Shown here: positions 21,454-28,865 of the stretch, piece by piece | Layout of the letters: each line of letters begins with the position of its first letter | Position numbering within the stretch: position 1 is the first letter of the stretch | DNA from: Kipferlia bialata | Taxonomy: Eukaryota > Fornicata | Direction: 5' to 3' | Length of the DNA: 28,865 nt | Assembly: GCA_003568945.1 (NCBI GenBank) | Contig: BDIP01000061.1 | Span: 6,328-35,192 of the forward strand | Notes under the pieces: generated by a model | Database searches by the model: none | Seen by the model: only the letters and a program-made list of their open reading frames with translations | Told to the model about the DNA's origin: nothing | Made by a program: the position numbers and the translations under genes

Positions 21454-24400
21454 TAGGGTAAGAGCTTCAGAGGATACAGTGTAGTATAGTGCAAACACGA
21501 GGTAGGAGAGGTGATTAGGCACGAGGCGTACCTCGCGTCCCCAGAGTGCTCGATCAAGATCTCAGCCACAAAGAGAGAGAGAGATGGGTCCCACAGAGCA
21601 GGGGCAGACTGGGCCCAGTCCTTGCCTGTCACTGTGACAGTGGTGGCTGGGGCAGTGGCCTTGCTAGCATAGGAGCCAGTGTCATCTCCAGTGATGACGT
21701 TGCCAACAGTGTCCTATCGGTGAGACACGAGAATACTGTGAAAGGTATATATGCACATACACACACACTCATAAATATACAAATATTAGAGAGAGAGAGA
21801 CAGGAACACGCACCACAAGGGTAACCCAAAAGCTGCTGGTGCCCTTGCGGGGCCTGGTAGGGGTTGTGATAGTCGATGCATCAGGGTCAGGGTCGGCTGG
21901 ATCAATAGTCACGGTGCCGGCGTCAGGGATGAAGTGAGGCTCACCGTCCAGAGCCACACTCACCGCGTAAGTACCTGCAGTGTTGTGGAAGGCGTCAGTG
22001 GATGTGGCCGTGTAGAGGGGGACAGCAGCGTCAAAGGAGGCGGTGATAGGGACAGAGAGGGACATCCCGGTGAAGGTGAAAGTGACGGTACGGGAGGTGG
22101 TGATGTCATTGGCGTACTGGTCCCTCAGGGTAACAGTGGCGACGAATCCCTCGGCTGCAGTGACAGCTGAGGCAGGGAGGGTCACTTCAGAGGATGGTGC
22201 GTGGACCACGGAAGAGGGCACGACGGTGACCACCCTGCTGGTGAAGTATGTGCCGTCGATGCCGATAGTGCAGGTGATGTCGTCTGCTACAGTGTCAACA
22301 GGTGCCCAGGAATCAAGGGTGTAGGTGCTGGAGCCCTGGTCAAACACAAACGAGTTGGAAAGGTTTCCTGAGAGTGTGGAGAGGCCAGGGGCAGAGAAAG
22401 AACCCACTAGGCTCTTAGCAGTTGTGTGGATGTTGCCGTACTCGTCCTTAAGCAGAACAGTGACAGCGTAGCCAACTCCTGCCACCACTGCTGTCTTGGG
22501 TGCCCTGATGGTGGATACCGCAGCAGAGGGGGCAGCAGGCACCACGGTGAAGGAGACACCGGGATCTGCAAGGGGCACAGAGTCGAGTGCCATGCTGAGG
22601 GTGTAGGTACCTACGACCTGGTCGACGGCACCTGTGCTGTAGATGTAGTAGCACCCCTGGTAGTAGGAACCAACGATGGCCACAGAGGTCTCTCCCTCCG
22701 ACCATGCGGCATCTAGGCTGTGCATCTCAGTCACATCGTTGCCATAGGAGTCGTAGAGCTTCACCTGCACTGTGTACATGCTACCTGCCGTAGAAGGGGA
22801 GGAAGAGGTCTGTACCACAGTGGTAGCCGAGGCTAAGGGGGCAGCGGCCTCAATGGAGACTGTAGTCGGGCTGGTAATCCAGATGAAGTTTCCGCTGACC
22901 ATCTTGATCGTGTAGTCTCCCACCGTCTGGTCGCAGGCACTGGTGGAGGGGAACGTGTATACACCGGTAGAGGCCTCGAAGGAGGGGACAACAGTGTCCT
23001 TGCGGACCCTTCCTAGGTACACCATCATAGTAAGGTCCGACTTGAAGGGTGCAATGTTGCCATAACTGTCAAGAGCGGTCAGAGTGACGTCATACCCTAC
23101 ACCAGCCTCGACAGGGGCAGTAGGGACAGTAAGAGTGCTAGTGCTAGAGCTGAGGTCAGGACATGAATACAGAGTACTGCAAGAATGGCACTACGCGGAC
23201 ACACTGGAATAGTGACAGAAGTAGAATCATGAGGTGTGAATTGATTGCACATAATACTAGTGTATCCATGCATACATCTATACACACCTAAATACATATC
23301 CCTATACAAATGTAAAATTGTATACACTAGAGTACCTAGCGCTGTTCGCGACCACAGTGAGGGGACTAGACACAAACTCAGTCAGCTCACTATCGCTCGG
23401 GCCAGTGTAAACCTTGACGGCAGTGACAGTCGCAAGAGACAGGTCCAGGACAGCCCTGGAGGTCAGATTGTATATACTGCCAGTATTCGTAAATTCGGGG
23501 TCCTAAACACTACTCATACCAACCTGTAGGTGCCTATGCTACCGCTCTGCTGGTAGTGGAACCCTGCCTCCACCACCTCCTGAGGCAGGCCATCATAGAG
23601 ACGCATCTCCACCCCAGGCACCCTGGCTCTAATGCCATTGCCATACTGGTCCCTGATGCGGCACCATACCTAGGAGTGAGACCCCTTCCCCTACTAGACG
23701 ATAGCATATCCTGAGAAAACTCTCCATACCTCGACCTTACCGCCAGCGCGGTAGTCGGTATACCCACCGTAGGGACTCATCTCGATAGTGGTCTGGGTAG
23801 CATCCTTCTCGCCAGCCACGACGTCTACTGTCCTGGAGTACAGGAGGAAGGTACCGTCTACTGACACAGCGACCTTGGCGGCGTCATACCCTGAGATGGT
23901 GGGGGCTGCCAGAGTGGCAGTGCGTACACCTGTGGTGGTATCAGCAGCTGAGGCGGTAGCTGTGGAGTAGACCTCATCGTCTGCATCTATCCACTCTACG
24001 GTGACTGTGTATGTGTCAGGGTTCACAGCACCGGCAGAGGACTTGAGCACGACACTGATAGTCACGTCTTCATTGACTGTGACAGAGTCTGGAACGGTGA
24101 TAACACTCTCGTCGGCATCGGGTGGGCCCACTACTACGGGTACATCGATAGGTTCGAGGCGGAACTCGTCCTCGAAGGGGGTGTACCAGGAGTACACAGT
24201 CTGGGTGGGGACAGTGGCGGTGCTCCCAAGCATCACCATGTACTGCTGAAGCGTGAGAGGGAGCGACCTGTTACTACTATATATACGCCGTAGCTGAAGA
24301 AAACTGTCCAATATGTGAGCATCATCAAGATGGCAATGTACCTGATCTTTAAAGACCCAGAAGGATGACCTTGCTGTTGCCCTGTCGTCTATGTAGGAGA

Positions 24401-27400
24401 AGTACAGTGCCTTCTGGTGCCACAGGGCATTACCCTCTGCATCGGCCAGGGTGAACCTGGAGCTAGAGTCAGTCCCAGCAGTCACCTCTGTGCCCTCTGC
24501 GGCTGAGAGGACTGCAGTGAGGGGGTTGGCCATGGGGATGGGGATGGGGCCAAAGGGAGTGACACCCAGGAGCAGCAGGCTGACGCTGTCGGTGTCGTTG
24601 CACTCAAAGGTGAAGTTGTTGTAGTAGAAGTTGCCCTCCACACCGTTGGTGTGACTCAGGGCATACTCGACCTCGGCCTCCCCACACGCAGCAGGCACCA
24701 CTAGCTTGATACCCTGGGGGTTAAGAGGGGCAGCACTGAGAGTGAACATGTGCATGTAGTTATGACGATACCAGACAAGGTACCTGCTGGTAGGCGGATA
24801 CGTTGTGACAGTACTGGCCCAGTGAATCCCTGACCTCCACCGTGAGCTTGTTGACTTGACCCCCTGCAGTCAGAGTATGGTAGGATGATACTTGCAAAGA
24901 CACCATAGTAGAGCAGGGATAAGACTGGAGGAGAGTGAACACACAATGAGTGCCACCCCACCTGCTATGAAGCTGCCCTTCTCCGAGTACACCTTGCACT
25001 GCTCGGTGTCTGGGTCGCCATACACCACAACCTGGGGTGGGTGTCAGTGGTAGGTATATACTAGATCTGATAGTGGAAGGGACTCGCCTTGGTGACAACT
25101 GTGTGGGGAATAGTAGCTGTACCATATATAGATATAGATAGATATAGATAGATACATCTCATAGACAGTCGGAGGGACCCACCTTGGCGTCCACTGTGTC
25201 CCCACCGTCAATGGTCAGCAGGTGCTCACCTGGGGTGGGGGACTGATGCATACGGACAACAACCACTATATGAATGGATACTTCCACCCACCCATTGGAG
25301 GCAGGGACCCCCCCATGTCCACCACATAGGCAGAGGTGGGGGAGGCAAACTTGTCGTACACAGCAGTGACGGGGGTGGCGTCGGGGGTGGATGCCCACCG
25401 GACAGAGAAGGTGCGCCACTGGTCCTGGATGAGTGATATGCATACTGATGAGTGATTACATGAATAGATGAGTGATGATGCTATAGCAAAGAGAGACGGC
25501 TTGAGGGTAAGACGGGGCACAACACACGGCCTCTGAATTCAACTGACAATAGAAGAGGAGGCCATACCGTGATTCGGGTTCCCTCTGAGTTGACAGGTCT
25601 CAGCTCGAAAGTGGTCCCGTCATCCTAGGGTGAGACTAAGAAACGGCTATATATATATATACATATGATCCAAGGTGCACGACAATTAGGGCAAATCAAG
25701 CCTCTGTGTTGTATCTCTCAATATCAACCTCTATTGTGGATATGTGGGTGTATAGACGTCTATATCCACTATACCTTGTAGACGTGTGTGTCTGGGAATG
25801 ACGCAACATCGCCCCACACGATACTGGCAGTGGCATGAGAGGTAGACTGGGGTGGGTGGGGGAGAATAGAGAGCGCACGAGGCCTTGACTAGACAATGGT
25901 GTGGCTCCAGGCATATGTCTAGTTGTGCCTCCACCTTGAGATTCTGTGGAGGGAGAGAGAGAAGAGGTACAAGCAGTTGAGTACCTGGCATATCTGCACA
26001 TCAATGTCGTCCTTGTAGGGATACCCCAGGTCACACTCTCCAGCTATGAACACATAGTCGGAGGCCACGCTGAAACGGAAGTCGTCGTCGTCACTGGCTA
26101 CACAGAACTAGGGGTGAGAGAGGGGCGAGGGGGGTAGAACGGTAGGAGGAAGAGAGAGTAGTCTCCCAATCATACGTGTATGATACCTGCTGCTCTGTCT
26201 CATCCCACACTGCCTCCTTACTTGTAGTCCTGTCTCTGGTGCTGTATGCACGTACTGTCTCGGACCCATCCGCACCCTCAACCTGACAGCACAGAGAGGA
26301 ACGCCTGGGGAGGTCAGAAGAAGTCAGAAGACCTCAGCGATATGGTGATGCAGACGTGTCTCTAATCAGATTCATATATATAAGAAGACAGGCCAATCCC
26401 TAGCATATCCTCTACCTCTGCTTGTAGTCATAGACCCCGTCAGTGGCGCCAGGGAGAAAACGCCCCCCTCCATCATATATATCTGCATATACCTATATAT
26501 ATGTACTATACTATACCTGTAGTAGTCGTATACCCCGTCAGCGGAGCCAGTATATACAGATATATATACTATACTATACCTATAGTAGTCGTACACACCG
26601 TCAGCGGAGCCTGGGAACGTGATGGCACCGGGGGCAAGAGAGGGTGTGGATGGGTTGGTCGCCACCTGGGGTCAGAGCTGCGTGGAAAGAGGAGTGAAAC
26701 TATCCGTATACATGAGGGATCACGCCTCACATTCATAAGGTCCATGGGATCACCGACCTGAAACAGCTTCCCAGCATAGCTGACACTCCCAACAGAGGCA
26801 CTACTAGCGTCCCCACTAAGCAGGAGTGTGCCTGCGTCTAGTGCTGCCACCCCATGGCCTATGGCTCTCTCGATATCAGTGCTCGTGCCAGTGCCTACGG
26901 CCTGCAGGGAGAGGGACCAGACACCTGCGTGTGAGAGGGTCCTATAACATGATTGATGTCACAACTTGTCACACAACTTGTCACACCTGATGCGTCTCTT
27001 GTGAATGCAGTGTAGAAACCCTTGACCTCAGGGTATGTGTTGGTAGTAGTGACCACTAGGGTGTTGTCATCGCCGAAGGAGAAGTCAGTGACACCCAGTA
27101 TATACTCTGAGGGCAACTGCTGATGGTGAGAGGGAGAGGCAAGAATCGCAGCATAGAGAGATTGTCTCCAGTCAGATATAGAACACAGACAACTAGATAC
27201 ACCACGACCAGTACACACATCCTCATATATCACACACACCAATGGCAGTGCGAAGCATCTATAGTATAGAGCAGATGGTCCAACACGTACCTCCCCCTCA
27301 GTCCAACTCCCCTCTGAGAGACAGTAGAGGGTGGGGACAGTGGCGCCAGCGACAGTGACAGCAACGCAGGTGTCCGACATCTTGAGTCTGCCAGTGCCGG

Positions 27401-28865
27401 AGACCTGGACACCAGAGAAGGACCTGGGGGAAGAGGGACACTAAACATAGAAATATGAGTATATAAACACACATATATATGTATCGATACATGTACATTT
27501 AGCACACTGTGTCGGGAAGGACAATGGCGTGGGATACAAAAACCCACACCCAAGAATATATTAATATATGTATGAGTTCGGAAGAACTTGTGTAGACAGA
27601 GATCCAGAGAGACGTACTCGTTGAGTGCAAAGTCCCCGGAGCCGTCTGCAGTATACACAGCCACCGCCCCACTGTCAGAGGTGTTGCTGAAGTATATGAA
27701 GCTGGTGGCGAAGGAAGTGCCATCGGGTGACACTGCAATCTGAAGTGAACAAGCGGCAGGGAGATAATGTCAACTGAGGATTTGATTGACAAGGATGCAC
27801 ATGTGATACGTACCTCGTCAGGGCCGGCGTTCCTGTTCTTACCAGCTTCTGCCACCGGGATAGTCTGGGCGAGAGAGAACTGGGTGCCAGCTCATAGTGA
27901 GAGGGAGAGAGAGAGAGAGAGAGAACTGGGTGCCAGCTCATAGTGAGAGGGAGAGAGAGAGAACAGAGAGAGGTATCACTGAATGGGAACTACTCTACCT
28001 GTGTTGAGGGTGTAGCGCAGCACACTTCCTGGTGTGGTGTATGAGTAGTCGGTGATGAGCAGCTGGTTCTAGAGGTCAGATGACGGTGAGAGAGGGATGG
28101 TCATGTGAGATGGGTTACACAACCATCACAGGTTGGGTGGCAATGCGCAGGTGGCCAACTATTAACTATTATTATAGTAAATGTAATATAGTGAGTGTAG
28201 AAGGGTGTATCTATATGCAGCCTCACCTCACTAAGTGCCACGCCCCTGCCGATACTGCCACCTGATATTAGTATGTGTCAATGTATCAATACACACACAT
28301 ATACATATATATACATATATATGTATGTGTATATCAGACAGGGGAGAAGTGACACCAACACTGTTCCCATACGAATCCATCTCGACCCAACACAGTCAAT
28401 CTCTCCACCGGGTTGCGTACCCATAGAATGCAGAGCATGTAGTATGTATCCATACCAGAGATGGTTTGTACCAGCTTCCACTCATTGTCGCCTTCGACGT
28501 AGTGGAACACATAGACGTCACTGTACGTGAGACAGAACACACAGACAGGTGGGGGAGGGGGGGGAGAGAGAGAGAGATACATATACACATTTATATGACC
28601 AGTCATGGCATATAGTCTGCAAAACCAGCAGGTGTGAACTCACATATAGTACTACCCAATAATTAAGGTATATGGAACATGACATACAAGAGCAGTGAAT
28701 ACTGTGTGCATTGGGTAGAGTACAGAGAGTCTGAATTGCACTCACGTGTACTTCCAGGACCCCACACATGCCCACGTCCCATGCATGTCCATGATCTGAC
28801 ATTAGATAGAGGGAGGGGGGTATTGAGAGAGAGAGAGAGAGATGTCCATTACCTGAGGGCAGAGA
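20918..28865 (-). CDS. Integrin-alpha-like single-pass membrane protein: FG-GAP-like propeller plus filamin/Ig-like repeats (5' partial, 26 exons)
   Basis: Exons in transcript order: 28865-28853 (partial), 28795-28746, 28520-28456, 28261-28227, 28068-27999, 27890-27814, 27739-27618, 27423-27291, 27116-26987, 26924-26731, 26665-26580, 26304-26187, 26107-25985, 25846-25775, 25624-25568, 25424-25292, 25229-25183, 25031-24962, 24863-24784, 24713-24342, 24245-23730, 23669-23524, 23455-23336, 23149-21814, 21713-21532, 21453-20918 (TGA). Every junction is in phase except the last, where one extra base is needed. About 1,627 residues: FG-GAP-like propeller (about 1-493), filamin/Ig-like repeats (about 494-1,465), membrane helix (about 1,476-1,504), cytoplasmic tail of about 120 residues. 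Sequons such as NTS, NFT, NDT, NLS and NVS fit an extracellular ectodomain. The role is probably adhesion or surface recognition, inferred from architecture only. The signal peptide would lie outside the window. Confidence 0.85.
21532..25229 (-). other. Filamin/invasin-like Ig repeat region
   Basis: Residues about 494-1,465. Repeats contain a V.V...D.YGN strand-turn motif: VEVRDSLGQ, TLADAEGN, RIRDQYGN, TALDSYGN, KLYDSYGN, LLKDEYGN, TLRDQYAN and VTLVDTVGN. Most are preceded by a Thr/Val-rich strand and an (A/E)AG or AAEG turn, and followed by a VGTYT-type strand (VGDYTIKM, VGTYTLSM, AGTYAVSV). This is the pattern of filamin and bacterial Ig-like repeats. Roughly eight repeats are visible. Four repeats sit in one long 1,336-nt exon, unlike the finely divided propeller. 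Thr/Ser/Val-rich composition and N-glycosylation sequons suit an extracellular stalk. Confidence 0.75.
25125..25154. repeat. TATAGA/GATA microsatellite in an intron
   Basis: Short imperfect tandem array of TATAGATA and GATA units within the 151-nt intron 25032-25182 of the minus-strand gene. Simple-sequence tracts of TA, CA or GA are common in introns here; this is one of the clearest. Confidence 0.7.
26411..26612 (-). repeat. Three tandem-related copies of an exon end plus 5' splice site
   Basis: On the minus strand the exon end GSADGVYDYYR with its donor AG/GTATAG (exon end 26580) is repeated 63 nt downstream (exon end 26517), and a diverged third copy encoding GATDGVYDYKQR with AG/GTAGAG lies at 26416. 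The first two copies share about 45 nearly identical bases. All three leave the same splice phase and could in principle join the acceptor before 26304. Confidence 0.85.
26960..26983 (-). repeat. 12-bp tandem duplication just inside a donor site
   Basis: CACAACTTGTCA occurs twice in succession on the plus strand. On the coding strand the intron therefore begins GTGTGACAAGTTGTGTGACAAG, with a partial third copy. It lies directly next to the exon ending at 26987. Confidence 0.75.
27873..27962 (-). repeat. 46-bp tandem duplication covering a 3' splice site
   Basis: Two essentially identical copies in tandem (27873-27916 and 27919-27962), each carrying a pyrimidine tract, ACTATGAG and the exon start CTGGCACCCAG. 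The proximal copy (exon start 27890) keeps the reading frame into GTQFSLAQTIPV. The distal copy (27936) shifts it, since 46 is not a multiple of 3. Confidence 0.8.

Larger units (their letters stand above)
25292..28865 (-). other. FG-GAP-like beta-propeller region of the membrane protein
   Basis: Residues about 1-493, built from sixteen very short exons (35-194 nt). Blade-like repeats show the FG-GAP pattern of a V.V(Y/F) strand, a loop, then W.L.Q and an LS...L(L/V) strand: DVYVFHYVEGDNEWKLVQTI, then GRGVALSENQLLIT; GAVAVYTADGSGDF, then LKMSDTCVAVTV; GFYTAFTRDASGVWSLSLQ, then GVAALDAGTLLLSG; VRAYSTRD, then FSVASDYVFIAGE. The assignment rests on these repeated motifs by eye. A kelch or WD-type propeller is possible but fits less well. 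Blade count cannot be fixed because the N-terminus is missing. Confidence 0.7.

Noticed and set aside
25088-25116. Possible 29-nt exon (ATIPHTVVTK) with a GC-AG intron
   Set aside because: Its upstream junction is out of phase with the exon at 25183-25229. Joining 25183 directly to 25031 keeps phase and gives DAKVVVYGDPD, a normal filamin-type strand.
25935-25943. Possible 9-nt micro-exon (NLK) between exons 25985-26107 and 25775-25846
   Set aside because: It would require a 41-nt intron, shorter than any other here, and the two flanking exons join in phase without it.
1-28865. Mobile elements, CRISPR arrays, viral copies
   Set aside because: I saw no transposase, reverse transcriptase, integrase or capsid-like reading frame, no terminal repeats and no regularly spaced repeats on either strand.

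Overview
The window is eukaryotic nuclear DNA from an intron-dense, GC-rich protist. Exons are strongly G/C-biased at third positions. Introns are short (mostly 52-200 nt) and rich in TA and pyrimidines. Almost every 3' splice site reads CTNAC followed within a few bases by AG (for example CTTACCCCAG, CTAACCCCAG, CTGACCCCAG), so a branch-point-like motif is fused to the acceptor. That arrangement is known from Giardia and Trichomonas introns. With the flagellar/cytoskeletal gene content it suggests a metamonad, perhaps an intron-rich free-living fornicate of the Kipferlia/Carpediemonas type. The organism is an inference; the splice signals are read directly.

Layout. (1) 84-16050, plus strand: 31 exons of a cytoplasmic dynein 1 heavy chain, missing its N-terminus because the gene begins outside the window. 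My exon chain gives 4,601 codons in one unbroken frame, with six recognisable AAA modules, stalk, microtubule-binding tip and C-terminal domain. (2) 16051-16975: intergenic, with a 48-base poly-C facing a 15-base poly-G and a perfect 16-bp palindrome. (3) 16976-17606, plus: first three exons of an unrecognised gene that runs into a poly-C tract and an assembly gap (N, 17687-18331). (4) 18770-20260, plus: a complete 5-exon, 382-residue protein with about five MORN repeats and an unassigned C-terminal half. (5) 20261-20917: intergenic space between convergent genes. (6) 20918-28865, minus: 26 exons of a large single-pass membrane protein, also missing its N-terminus. It has an FG-GAP-like beta-propeller, then many filamin/Ig-like repeats carrying D-x-Y-G-N motifs, a membrane helix and a Val/Pro-rich then acidic tail. 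The order resembles integrin alpha chains.

Functionally the genes are independent: a minus-end-directed motor, a MORN scaffold and a surface adhesion/recognition protein. They share no obvious operon-like logic, as expected for a eukaryote. The most unusual signals are the fused branch-point/acceptor, repeated tandem duplications that copy splice junctions (13291-13363, 26411-26612, 27873-27962 and a minor case at 26960-26983), the integrin-like protein, a one-base frame break just before its membrane helix, and long homopolymeric C tracts at or near the assembly gap.
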